The notes below the pieces were generated by a model. That model was given only the letters and a program-made list of their open reading frames with translations, had not been told where the DNA came from and did not search any database. DNA of 41,342 nucleotides, from assembly GCA_934229395.1 (NCBI GenBank), contig CAKQDL010000012.1:1-41342 (forward strand). The letters are read 5' to 3'. Shown here piece after piece: positions 22,943-31,536 of this stretch (the first letter of the stretch is position 1; every line of letters starts with the position of its first letter). The position numbers and the translations under genes are program-made. Origin of the DNA: an uncultured Peptococcaceae bacterium (lineage in GTDB: Bacteria > Bacillota > Peptococcia > Peptococcales > Peptococcaceae).

Positions 22943-25900
22943 ATGTTTTTAAAAACAATAGAAATACAAGGCTTTAAGTCCTTTGCCGATAAGGTCGTTT
23001 TTAATTTTTCACCAGGTGTCAGTGCCATTGTTGGCCCAAACGGTAGCGGGAAGAGCAACGTTGTAGATGCTATTCGCTGGGTGTTGGGCGAGCAAAGTGC
23101 AAAGACCTTGCGTGGGGCAAAAATGGAGGATGTTATTTTTTCGGGGAGTGTGGACCGCAAGCCTGTTGGCATGGCGCGCGTGTCGATGATTTTGGACAAC
23201 AGCCAACGCATTTTTGCCATCGATAGCGATGAGGTGGAGGTGACACGTACCCTTTACCGTTCGGGCGAAAGCAATTATATGCTCAATAAAAGCAACTGCC
23301 GTTTAAAAGATGTGCAGGAGCTCTTTATGGACACGGGCCTTGGTAAGGATGGCTTTAGTGTGATTGGCCAGGGGAAAATTGAAGAAATCTTGACCATGCA
23401 CGCCGAAGAGCGTCGCGGTCTTATTGAAGAGGCGGCAGGTATCAGCAAGTACAAATATCGCAAACGTGAGGCAGAGCGCAAGTTGGCCTCTACCAATGAC
23501 GATATGACGCGCTTGGACGATATCCTTTTTGAGCTTGAAAAACGCATTGAGCCACTTTCCAAGCAAGCGGAAAAGGTGCGCGTTTATAGAGCGCTCAAGG
23601 CCGAAGCGGATGAGCTCCAGCTGGCGTATTTGGCCACAAACTACACCAAGGAGCGCGATGCCCATAAAGAAGCCGCGCGTGCCTTTGACACACAAAAATC
23701 CCTTACCCTCACCGCTCAAGTGGCCCTTGATCAAAAGGAAGCCGGCATAAGCGAAGAAAAGCTGGCCTTAGAAGAAGCGCGCCACGCTATGGAAGAGGTA
23801 CAAAACGCGTACACAGAGACGCTAAAAGCAACTCAGGAAAATGAAAAAGCCCTCTCTGTTTTGTCTGAACGTGAGGAGCATCTAAAAGCGAGCCAAGTGA
23901 CCCTAGCGGCACAGCTAGAAGAAAACCTTACCAAGCAAGAAGCGCAGCAGGGTGACGCAGTAGCCTTGCAGGAAGAGCTCGAAAAAAGCAAGGAAACGCT
24001 TCTAGAAGTTGAAAAAAACACGCAGGACCGCAGTGAGGCCCTCTCACAGCTTGAAACAAAGCTAAGTGGCGCCAAAGAAGCGCTAGAAACCTTGCGCCAA
24101 GAAAAATACGCTGTGATGTCCAAGCAGGCCGAGTTGAACAACGAATTGGCACGCCTAGAGCAAGCGCTAAGTGGCGATGAAGCCAGAAAGGAACGCCTAA
24201 AAGTAAGGCTAGCGCAGCTTTTGACGCAGCAAGCCGAGCTTCATAAGGCACACGAGGAAAAGAGCAATGAAGCCGGCCGAATTGAAGAGCGCCTAGCGGT
24301 CAATAGAGAGAATCAACAAAAGGCCAAGGCAGAACGCGCGCAAACAGAACGTGCGCTTACAGAAGAGCAAGAGCGTTATCAACGTCTGAACCAGGACATG
24401 ATGAAAATGAGCAGCCGTTTGCAAACCTTAGAAGAGTTTGAGGCCAGCGGCGAAGGCTATTACCAAGGCGTTCAGGCGGTGCTCAAGGCCAAGAAGGAGA
24501 GCAAGCTTTCGGGCATTGAGGGCTCCGTACTTCAGCTTTTGGACATTCCCTCAGACTACCTCACAGCCATTGAAAATGCCTTGGGTGGTGCGGCGCAAAA
24601 CATTGTGGTACAAAACGACCGCGATGCCCAGGAGGCCATTGCTTGGCTCAAGCGAGAAAAGCGTGGACGTGTGACCTTTATGCCAATGAACTTGGTCAAA
24701 GGCAAGCGTCAGGATGTACACTTTGACAGCGATGCTGTTTTGGGCCTTGCCCTTGATTTGGTCAACTTTGCACCAGAGTATGAGGCCATTATGGCCCAGC
24801 TATTGGGGCGCGTTTGGATTATTAAAGATTTAGAAAGCGCCACCAAGCTTGCCAAGCAAACCGGTGCAAAACATCGCTTCGTTACTCTAGAGGGTGACGT
24901 GATTGCGCCAGGTGGTACCATGACAGGGGGCCATGCCAAAAAGCAGAGCTCCATTGTGTACCGCAAGCATGAAATGTCTGCCCTAAGAGAAAAGATTGCA
25001 ACCATGCAAAAGGCGCTTACGGCATCAAAGGAAAAAGGCGAAGGCTTACGAGAAAGCTTTGTCGCCTTGCAAACCAAAGAAAACGCTTGGCTAGAAGAGG
25101 CGCAACAGCATCAATTGGCGCGCCGTGAAGCCGAGGTCGTTTTAAATCAGCTGGGTACCCAGCTTGCACAGCTTGAGCGTGAGATTAAGCTAGAAAAAAT
25201 GAACCAGGTAGAGCTTGATGAGCAACGCGGCGCAAGCGTAACCAAGGTAGAAGTCTTGCACAATGAGGCGGAGCAACTCACAGAAGCCCTTGTTAGTAAC
25301 GAAGAAAAGCAAAAAGCCCATCAAACAGAGCTCGATACCCACGAAAGTGCGCTGAGTAGCTTGCAAAAAGATGTGCAGGAGGCTTTGGTGCAAAAGGCCA
25401 AAGCCGAGGAACAGCTAAGCTTGCTGCAAGAACGCGTGCGTACCGCGCAAGCACAAGAAAAACAGCTGTCCGAAGCCATCGCCGCACAAACGGCGCAAAA
25501 AGAACACTTTCTTAAGGAAAGCGAAGAGCTGCAAAAGAATCTTGCCAAAACTAGGGAAAAATGGCAGTTGTCCCAAAAAGCCTTTGAGGAAAGCAGCAAG
25601 GCCATTCAAACCGTCAAGGAAGACATTGATGCCAGAAGCGTGGCCCTTAGAGAGGCTGAAAACGAAATCGCCAGCCTGCGTAGAGAATGCGACAAACTCT
25701 GGAAGGAGCAAAACGCACTAGAAATAAAGCTCCAACGCGTCCAGGGCAATGTTGGACGTATTGAAACCACGCTTTTGGAGCAGTTTGAGCTCTCGCCAGA
25801 GGCAGCGATTGCAAAGGCCAATTTTGAACTTGATTTGACCAACGCCAGCTCAAAAATTGCCGCCTTGCGCGATAAAATTCGCCGCCTTGGTGAAATCAAC

Positions 25901-26491
25901 TTCACAGCCCTAGAGGAATACGAGAGCGTAAGCACCCAAGCCGCGTTTTTGAGCAAACAAATGGAGGACTTGACCCAAGCCAAGGAAAAGCTCGAAGCAG
26001 TCATCCGCGAAATGGAGCAAACCATGGCCGAACGCTTTAAGGAAACCTATGACGTTGTAAATAAGCAGTTCTCCGAGGTGTTTGCAGCCATGTTTGGCGG
26101 CGGTAGCGCCCACTTGGAGCTCTCCCTGCCGGGGCGTTATCTAGAAACAGGCGTAGAGATTATTGCCCAACCACCAGGCAAAAAAGAGCGCGTGCTGACC
26201 CTCCTTTCTGGTGGTGAACGCGCCCTCACAGCAGCAGCCTTACTTTTTGCCCTCCTGGAGGTGCGCCCAAGCCCGTTTGTTATCCTAGACGAAATTGAGG
26301 CAGCCCTAGACGAGGCCAATGTTGAACGTTTTGCATCGTTTATTAAGCAATACACAGACAAAACGCAGTTTATTATTATTTCGCACCGCAAGGGCACCAT
26401 GGAAGCCGCCACAGTTTTGTACGGTATCACCATGGATGCCAATGGGGTTTCTAAGCAAGTATCGGTACGATTAAGCGATTACGAAGAATAG
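22943..26491 (+). CDS. smc: Chromosome partition protein SMC
   Basis: ATPase of the bacterial condensin that compacts and separates chromosomes, with ScpA and ScpB. 1182 aa is normal. N-terminal head: FLKTIEIQGFKSFADK and Walker A IVGPNGSGKSNVV (about 29-41). Long coiled coil 1 (about 170-500), hinge domain (about 510-670, with KREKRGRVTFMPMNL and GGTMTGG), coiled coil 2, and C-terminal head with signature LLSGGERALTAAALLFAL and Walker B PFVILDEIEAALDEANV. Ribosome region GAGAAGGTGAG overlaps the end of the radical SAM gene. 12 bp before ftsY. Confidence 0.98.
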   Translation: MFLKTIEIQGFKSFADKVVFNFSPGVSAIVGPNGSGKSNVVDAIRWVLGEQSAKTLRGAKMEDVIFSGSVDRKPVGMARVSMILDNSQRIFAIDSDEVEVTRTLYRSGESNYMLNKSNCRLKDVQELFMDTGLGKDGFSVIGQGKIEEILTMHAEERRGLIEEAAGISKYKYRKREAERKLASTNDDMTRLDDILFELEKRIEPLSKQAEKVRVYRALKAEADELQLAYLATNYTKERDAHKEAARAFDTQKSLTLTAQVALDQKEAGISEEKLALEEARHAMEEVQNAYTETLKATQENEKALSVLSEREEHLKASQVTLAAQLEENLTKQEAQQGDAVALQEELEKSKETLLEVEKNTQDRSEALSQLETKLSGAKEALETLRQEKYAVMSKQAELNNELARLEQALSGDEARKERLKVRLAQLLTQQAELHKAHEEKSNEAGRIEERLAVNRENQQKAKAERAQTERALTEEQERYQRLNQDMMKMSSRLQTLEEFEASGEGYYQGVQAVLKAKKESKLSGIEGSVLQLLDIPSDYLTAIENALGGAAQNIVVQNDRDAQEAIAWLKREKRGRVTFMPMNLVKGKRQDVHFDSDAVLGLALDLVNFAPEYEAIMAQLLGRVWIIKDLESATKLAKQTGAKHRFVTLEGDVIAPGGTMTGGHAKKQSSIVYRKHEMSALREKIATMQKALTASKEKGEGLRESFVALQTKENAWLEEAQQHQLARREAEVVLNQLGTQLAQLEREIKLEKMNQVELDEQRGASVTKVEVLHNEAEQLTEALVSNEEKQKAHQTELDTHESALSSLQKDVQEALVQKAKAEEQLSLLQERVRTAQAQEKQLSEAIAAQTAQKEHFLKESEELQKNLAKTREKWQLSQKAFEESSKAIQTVKEDIDARSVALREAENEIASLRRECDKLWKEQNALEIKLQRVQGNVGRIETTLLEQFELSPEAAIAKANFELDLTNASSKIAALRDKIRRLGEINFTALEEYESVSTQAAFLSKQMEDLTQAKEKLEAVIREMEQTMAERFKETYDVVNKQFSEVFAAMFGGGSAHLELSLPGRYLETGVEIIAQPPGKKERVLTLLSGGERALTAAALLFALLEVRPSPFVILDEIEAALDEANVERFASFIKQYTDKTQFIIISHRKGTMEAATVLYGITMDANGVSKQVSVRLSDYEE

Positions 26492-26503
26492 GAGTGTAGG
26501 ACA

Positions 26504-27553
26504 ATGGGATTTTTTGATATTTTTAAAAATAAAAAGAAGCCACAGGAAAAAACAAACGCAGAGGTTTTAAACAAAGAGCTTAACGATGGCCTGGCCAAAA
26601 CCCGCAAGGGCTTTATGGAAAAGGTTTTTGGTGCCATCTCTGGCAAAACCATTGACGATGATATGTACGATGAGCTTGAAGAAGCGCTCATCCAAGGCGA
26701 TGTTGGCGTAAACACCTCCTTAGATTTGGTAGAACGTCTTCGTGAGCGTGAAAAACGCGATAAGCTCAAAACCTCTCTCGACTTGCAGCAAGCCTTTGCT
26801 GACGAGCTTGTAGAGCTCTTAGGCGAAGAAGAAACACCACTGGAACTTAAAGAAGGGGAGCTCAACATCATCCTCTTTGTGGGGGTCAACGGTGTAGGTA
26901 AAACCACAAGCATTGGCAAAATTGCTTATCAGCTCAAGGAAAGTGGTCACAAGGTGATTTTGGGCGCTGCCGACACCTTCCGTGCAGCGGCGGCCGACCA
27001 GCTCAAAATTTGGGGCGAACGTGTTGGCTGTGATGTGGTGGCTCACCAAGAAGGTGCCGATCCAGCGGCTGTTGTATTTGATGCCATTGCTGCTGCAAAA
27101 AGCCGCAACTGTGATGTGCTTTTGGTCGACACTGCTGGTCGTTTGCAAAACAAGGTCAATCTAATGAATGAACTTGCAAAAATTCGTAAGGTCATTGATC
27201 GTGAAGCGCCAGACAGCCTTCGCGATGTGCTCTTGGTGCTTGACGCAACCACCGGCCAAAACGCCCTCAACCAAGCCAAGATGTTTAAGGAAACTGCCGG
27301 CGTTACAGGTGTCATCCTAACCAAGCTTGATGGCACTGCCAAGGGTGGCGTGGTGATTGGCATTAAGGCAGAATATGATTTGCCAATCAAATACATCGGC
27401 GTTGGTGAACAGAAGGAGCATTTGCAAGTGTTCAATCCGCGCACCTTCGCAGAGGCGCTGTTTATGGATTTGGAAACCGAGGAAAGCAAGGCTGCTGAAG
27501 AATTGGACAACGACGATGTTGAATTAGACAATAACGAGGATGTGGAGGAATAA
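26504..27553 (+). CDS. ftsY: Signal recognition particle receptor FtsY
   Basis: SRP GTPase that delivers ribosomes to the membrane. 349 aa with a short charged N-terminal A-region (about 1-45), then the N domain and G domain. Motifs: G1 GVNGVGKTTS, ADTFRAAAADQL, G3 DTAGRLQNK, G4 TKLDGTAKGG, and the closing GVGEQKEHLQVFNPRTFAEALF. An acidic C-terminal tail (DNDDVELDNNEDVEE) follows the usual end and is longer than typical. Its stop is 1 base before the mtaD ATG. Confidence 0.97.
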   Translation: MGFFDIFKNKKKPQEKTNAEVLNKELNDGLAKTRKGFMEKVFGAISGKTIDDDMYDELEEALIQGDVGVNTSLDLVERLREREKRDKLKTSLDLQQAFADELVELLGEEETPLELKEGELNIILFVGVNGVGKTTSIGKIAYQLKESGHKVILGAADTFRAAAADQLKIWGERVGCDVVAHQEGADPAAVVFDAIAAAKSRNCDVLLVDTAGRLQNKVNLMNELAKIRKVIDREAPDSLRDVLLVLDATTGQNALNQAKMFKETAGVTGVILTKLDGTAKGGVVIGIKAEYDLPIKYIGVGEQKEHLQVFNPRTFAEALFMDLETEESKAAEELDNDDVELDNNEDVEE

Positions 27554-27554
27554 A

Positions 27555-28847
27555 ATGGAAAAATACCTTTTTCGTCAAGTCACCTATCTTGATGGCCAAG
27601 ATTTACTTGCAAAGCAAGGCGATGTGCTTCTGGAAAATGGCATCATTAAAAAGCTCGGCGAGGTAAGCGACGACGAAGCAAAGGGCGCTGTGCTCTTTGC
27701 TCAAGGTGCTGAAAATGTGTTGGTGCCAGGTTATGTGAATACCCATACCCATGTAGCTATGACCCTCCTACGCGACTATGGTGGCGACCAGGCCCTCGAT
27801 ACCTGGCTCAATCAATACATTTGGCCAGCAGAGGCGCGCCTCACAGACGAAGATGTGTATTGGGGCACCAGCCTTGGTCTTTTGGAAATGATTGCCTCTG
27901 GCACCACCTGCTTGGTCGATATGTATGACCATTGCGATGCCATTGCAGAGGCCATCGAGCTTGGCGGTATGCGCAGCGTGCTTTGCCGTGGCAGCGTAGG
28001 TATGTTTGATGATACCAAGCGAGGCATCAAAGAAAACGACGCCCTTTATGATCGTTGGCACAACAGCTGTAATGGAAAGATTCATGTTTGGTACGGTCCA
28101 CACGCGCCAAACACCTGCCCAGGTGAATACATTCAAGAAATGGTCAATCATGCTAGAGAACGCGGTACAGGTGTACACATCCACGTGGCAGAAACCCAGC
28201 TTGAATGCGATTACACAAGGGAGCATTATGGCATGACCCCTACAGGCTGGCTCGAAAGCCTTGGCGTTTTGGATGTGCCAACCTTGGCTGCGCATAGCAT
28301 TTGGCTTACCGATGAGGATTTGGCTATTTATGCCAAGCGCGATGTGAGCGTTGCCCACAACCCAATCAGTAACCTCAAGCTTGCCAGTGGCATTGCACCA
28401 ATTGAACGCATGAGAGCTATGGGCATGCGCGTAGGTTTAGGCACCGATGGCGCATCGAGCAACAACATTATGAGTATGCACAGAGAAATGCAAGTAACAG
28501 CCCTTTTGCATAAGGTGAGAAATTTTGACCCTGTAGCCATTGGCGCCCGCGATGCTCTCTCCATTGCCACCCTAGGCGGTGCGAAGGCTGTACACTGGGA
28601 GGATGAAATTGGCACGCTAGAAGAGGGCAAACAGGCCGATATGAGCCTCTATAAGCTCACAAACCCATGGAATGTGCCACATCATGACGTGCTGAGTAAT
28701 CTCGCTTATTCAGCCCAAATGAGCGAAATAGATTCGGTTTTCGTGCAAGGCAAGTGTCTCTATAAACACCAGGAATATACCACCCTCGATAAAGAAAAAA
28801 TCATGGCCCAAGCCGAAGTGCGTGCAAAGCGCTTGATTCAAGGGTAA
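27555..28847 (+). CDS. mtaD: 5-methylthioadenosine/S-adenosylhomocysteine deaminase
   Basis: Amidohydrolase that deaminates SAH or MTA to the inosine forms. 430 aa from ATG 27555 (GGAGG inside the ftsY tail). Metal-binding residues are visible: NTHTHVAMTLLRDYGGDQALDTWL (residues about 62-85), VHIHVAETQLE, AAHSIWLTDEDL and GTDGASSNN. Also VAHNPISNLKLASGIAP. Related TrzN/AtzB-like and SsnA amidohydrolases are less likely because of the DYGGD-LDTWL block. Linked to the radical SAM/methylation context only by position. Confidence 0.93.
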   Translation: MEKYLFRQVTYLDGQDLLAKQGDVLLENGIIKKLGEVSDDEAKGAVLFAQGAENVLVPGYVNTHTHVAMTLLRDYGGDQALDTWLNQYIWPAEARLTDEDVYWGTSLGLLEMIASGTTCLVDMYDHCDAIAEAIELGGMRSVLCRGSVGMFDDTKRGIKENDALYDRWHNSCNGKIHVWYGPHAPNTCPGEYIQEMVNHARERGTGVHIHVAETQLECDYTREHYGMTPTGWLESLGVLDVPTLAAHSIWLTDEDLAIYAKRDVSVAHNPISNLKLASGIAPIERMRAMGMRVGLGTDGASSNNIMSMHREMQVTALLHKVRNFDPVAIGARDALSIATLGGAKAVHWEDEIGTLEEGKQADMSLYKLTNPWNVPHHDVLSNLAYSAQMSEIDSVFVQGKCLYKHQEYTTLDKEKIMAQAEVRAKRLIQG

Positions 28848-28852
28848 ACGAA

Positions 28853-28898
28853 AAACGTCGAAGACAGCAATTAATGTGTCTTCGACGTTTTCTTTTGT
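28853..28898 (+). terminator. Rho-independent terminator after mtaD
   Basis: 14-bp stem AAACGTCGAAGACA / TGTCTTCGACGTTT (28853-28866 with 28877-28890), then TTCTTTTG. Marks the end of the host operon. Sequence beyond about 28900 becomes AT-rich. Confidence 0.92.
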
Positions 28899-29056
28899 TT
28901 TCATAAATTGCAAGTCGATGAAAAAGGGCGCTTTTTGAAAAAAAGATAAAAAATCTCCCGCAACCATACTAGTTAGTCGTAGGAGGTAAAATAATTCATG
29001 TTTTTATGATATAATAACGCTATATTGTTGAAACATTTGAGTAAAGGAGATGCAAC

Positions 29057-29290
29057 ATGGGATTTCCAGAAGAAATTAAAAGAATCAGACAACGATGTTT
29101 TCTGACACAGCAAGATTTTGCCAGAGAAGTACAGGTGGCATTTTCTACTGTGAATAGATGGGAAGGCGGTAAAGCAAAGCCTAACCTTAATGCAATGAAA
29201 AATATAAAGGAGTTCTGCCTTAAAAACGATGTTGATTATACAGGTGTTGAAGAGGCATGGCTTGATTTTAAAGTGAAGGGAAAAAGATAA
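29057..29290 (+). CDS. XRE-type helix-turn-helix regulator of the R-M locus
   Basis: 77 aa. HTH_3 domain: EEIKRIRQRCFLTQQDFAREVQVAFSTVNRWEGGKAKPN, with the helix-turn-helix at about residues 18-38. It overlaps the hsdM start by one base (TAATG), so it is co-translated with it. Small XRE proteins directly before type I methylase genes are common and probably act as control proteins. Ribosome site AAAGGAG. A TATAAT-like -10 (29010-29017) lies upstream. Codon use (AGA, AAA, GAT-rich) differs from the host operon, as expected for a mobile R-M locus. Confidence 0.88.
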   Translation: MGFPEEIKRIRQRCFLTQQDFAREVQVAFSTVNRWEGGKAKPNLNAMKNIKEFCLKNDVDYTGVEEAWLDFKVKGKR

Positions 29291-30021
29291 TGGCTATCGA
29301 TAATAAGAAGGAACAGGAACGTGATGAACTTCACAGAGCTATATGGGCAATCGCAGATGAACTGCGTGGTGCTGTAGATGGTTGGGACTTTAAGAACTAT
29401 GTACTTGGCACTATGTTCTACAGATACATTTCTGAAAATATTACTAACTACATCAATGAAGGCGAAATAGAAGCAGGTAATACTGATTTCGATTTTGCGC
29501 AGATGTCTGATGACGATGCAGAGGAAGCAAGAGAAGGACTTGTTCAGGAAAAAGGTTTCTTTATCCTTCCGTCTGAACTTTTCTGCAATGTAAGAGCGAA
29601 AGCAGAAGATGATGAAAACCTTAATGAAACACTCGAAAAGGTATTCCGTCACATTGAAGAGTCTGCTAAAGGCAGTGAATCTGAATCTGACTTTGCAGGA
29701 CTTTTTGATGACTTCGATGTCAACAGTAACAAACTTGGTTCAACAGTTGCAAAGAGAAATGAAAAGCTTCGTAAACTTCTTGATGGTGTAGCTGATATGA
29801 ATCTTGGTGATGTTAAGAATCACGATATTGATGCATTCGGTGATGCCTATGAATACCTTATGACTATGTACGCATCCAATGCAGGTAAATCCGGTGGTGA
29901 GTTCTTCACTCCTGCTGATGTATCAGAACTTCTTACAAGACTTGGTACAGTTGGCAAGACTGAAATCAACAAAGTTTATGAAATTAAGACTTGCTATTTG
30001 ATACAAAATACTGCCGCATAA
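29290..30021 (+). pseudogene. hsdM: Type I restriction-modification methylase HsdM, truncated by element insertion
   Basis: 243 codons of what should be about 500. The N-terminal four-helix HsdM_N domain is intact (HRAIWAIADELRGAVDGWDFKNYVLGTMFYRYISE). The linker segment FGDAYEYLMTMYASNAGKSGGEFFTPADVSELL leads into the methylase domain. After NKVY the expected SAM motif I (DPACGSGS) is missing. The frame runs into 15 unrelated codons ending in TAA at 30019-30021. The methylase motifs I and NPPY are therefore gone, and no hsdS or hsdR is in the window. The break at about 29981 is taken as the left junction of the mobile element. Without the rest, the protein cannot methylate. Confidence 0.9.
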
Positions 30022-30024
30022 CCG

Positions 30025-30055
30025 TAGGGGTGTCGCGGTGTCGTTAGGGGTGTCG
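30025..30055. repeat. Short direct repeat at the left end of the element
   Basis: TAGGGGTGTCG occurs at 30025-30035 and 30045-30055 (period 20), with a further GGTGTCG between them. It lies 45-75 bases inside the hsdM break. It could be recombinase or directionality-factor binding sites, or part of attL. This is inference. Confidence 0.45.
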
Positions 30056-30077
30056 GTTTTACAGAAAACCGGCTGTT
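30053..30077 (+). terminator. Hairpin with T-run at the element's left end
   Basis: CGGTTTT / AAAACCG (30054-30060 with 30065-30071), loop ACAG, followed by GCTGTTTTTAT. A likely rho-independent terminator for transcription coming out of the hsdM fragment. Confidence 0.6.
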
Positions 30078-30099
30078 TTTATATTCAGGAGGAATTGCC

Positions 30100-30282
30100 A
30101 TGCCTACGATAACTAAAAAGGAATTTGATGATTATCAGCAGTTGTGTAAAGACAGAAATAACGGTAGAATATTAACACCAGACGGACTTCGGTTCATCTG
30201 TGAATCATATAAAAACGATCCGGAAGCCATTGGAATGCATATGCTGGAAACACTGGTTCGGATACAGAGCAAGGAGTGCTGA
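30100..30282 (+). CDS. Small hypothetical protein (element cargo)
   Basis: 60 aa, mostly helical: TKKEFDDYQQLCKDRNNGRI, then LTPDGLRFICESYKNDPEAIGMHMLETL. Strong AGGAGG ribosome site 8 bp before the ATG. No signal peptide or membrane segment. It ends 2 bp before the next gene. I recognise no family. Confidence 0.7.
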   Translation: MPTITKKEFDDYQQLCKDRNNGRILTPDGLRFICESYKNDPEAIGMHMLETLVRIQSKEC

Positions 30283-30284
30283 GA

Positions 30285-31454
30285 ATGGCAACTACAATTA
30301 ATGACCAGAATGAGGAAATTGAACAGTTTCTTATTGAGACAATGGAAACTGAAGAATATAAATCTGTAGAGTATTTGGTGTTCTCCATCTATAGGCCGAT
30401 GCTGGACTATTTCACATCATTAAGAAACAAAGATAATAAATTTACAACACCATTGTTTTTGGTTCCATTAGTTAACCGAGTCGGTGAGTTGTTTTGCGCA
30501 AAAGGAATTTCTGGAGATAATATTCTGAATTATATGGAGAAAAACGATAGCCACGGATGGGTAATGTATTATGATACCGCATTCATCCGTAAGCCCGGAG
30601 TAACCGAAACAATACAGATTGATGCGGAGTTTCTTTTCCTAATTATTACTGGATTTATATTAGATACGTTTGGCAAAAAACACATAGACATCAACGAAAT
30701 GGTTAAGGGAGAACAGTTTGCCTATGAGACAAATCAGTACGGGTTAACGTCGGTACCCGGAGTAGTGTTTAAGACAGATTCTTTTATCTTTGACGGAAAA
30801 GCATACGTATATAATATTTTGACTAATAAATCAAAAATTGAATTTTTCGATACCATGCCCGGTTTTGCAAAAATAATCACAGAAGATGTTGGTACGGGTG
30901 ATATTCTCCTTCGGTTAGATGAGCGTTTAGCAGTGCCAGCAGAGCAGATTATATCGTATTCGACCCTAAACTTTGAAAAATTCCGTGGTCCGCAGTTTCA
31001 TTTCGCAGATACAGATTTGGCAAAGGCAAAGACGATCATTGTTCATATTGATCCGGAAACCTGCGATAAGTTACTCATGGTAATAAAAAAAGATTATGAT
31101 GCTGTACAAAAAAAGTCGTTTTTGCATGTAGAAATTGAAACATTGCCGTATTGTCACGCCGGGATGAATAATTCTCCGTGTATAACTACTTTCCTACACG
31201 GAATGTACTATCCGGAAGATGACGTTTTCACACATATTGATTATACAAAAAACCAGTACATTTACGCAGACTATGAAAAAAAGTATGCTGATGCAGATCC
31301 AGATGTTCCGGTAGATTTCTATGCTGAGAAAAAGCTGCATTATAAAATTTGGTGTATCGAAAACGGAAGATATTCCAGAGAAACTTGGTATAAATTGATG
31401 GTGGCCTCCCTTCATAAAAAGTACCATATCTTATTGGACGAGATGTTAGCATAA
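30285..31454 (+). CDS. Hypothetical 389-aa protein (element cargo, no recognised family)
   Basis: Start ATG 30285 follows AAGGAG. Soluble and acidic, with no signal peptide. The N-terminal half is rich in helices and aromatic residues (VEYLVFSIYRPMLDYFTSL, then HGWVMYYDTAFI). The middle has beta-like segments (GVVFKTDSFIFDGKAYVYNIL, FFDTMPGFAKII). The C-terminal part contains a cluster PYCHAGMNNSPCITTFLHG and ends with ENGRYSRETWYKLMVASLHKKYH. I recognise no catalytic motif. Genes of unknown function next to the attachment site of a prophage are often anti-phage or host-benefit cargo, but no direct evidence for this role is visible. AT-rich compared with the recombinase cassette. Confidence 0.8.
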   Translation: MATTINDQNEEIEQFLIETMETEEYKSVEYLVFSIYRPMLDYFTSLRNKDNKFTTPLFLVPLVNRVGELFCAKGISGDNILNYMEKNDSHGWVMYYDTAFIRKPGVTETIQIDAEFLFLIITGFILDTFGKKHIDINEMVKGEQFAYETNQYGLTSVPGVVFKTDSFIFDGKAYVYNILTNKSKIEFFDTMPGFAKIITEDVGTGDILLRLDERLAVPAEQIISYSTLNFEKFRGPQFHFADTDLAKAKTIIVHIDPETCDKLLMVIKKDYDAVQKKSFLHVEIETLPYCHAGMNNSPCITTFLHGMYYPEDDVFTHIDYTKNQYIYADYEKKYADADPDVPVDFYAEKKLHYKIWCIENGRYSRETWYKLMVASLHKKYHILLDEMLA

Positions 31455-31480
31455 AGTAATCGAAAAAAGTGAAATACCTC

Positions 31481-31512
31481 TTGACAGGGACAAAGTCCCC
31501 ACTTGCTACAAT
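31481..31512 (+). promoter_or_regulatory. MerR-type promoter with 20-bp spacer and dyad operator
   Basis: Perfect TTGACA (31481-31486) and TACAAT (31507-31512) are separated by 20 bp instead of 17. The inverted repeat GGGAC AAA GTCCC (31487-31499) fills the spacer. This long-spacer, dyad-between-hexamers layout is the hallmark of promoters twisted into shape by MerR-family activators. The MerR-like gene lies immediately downstream, so autoregulation is likely. Confidence 0.8.
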
Positions 31513-31536
31513 ACGCTTGAAAGGAGGTCGATTAAA

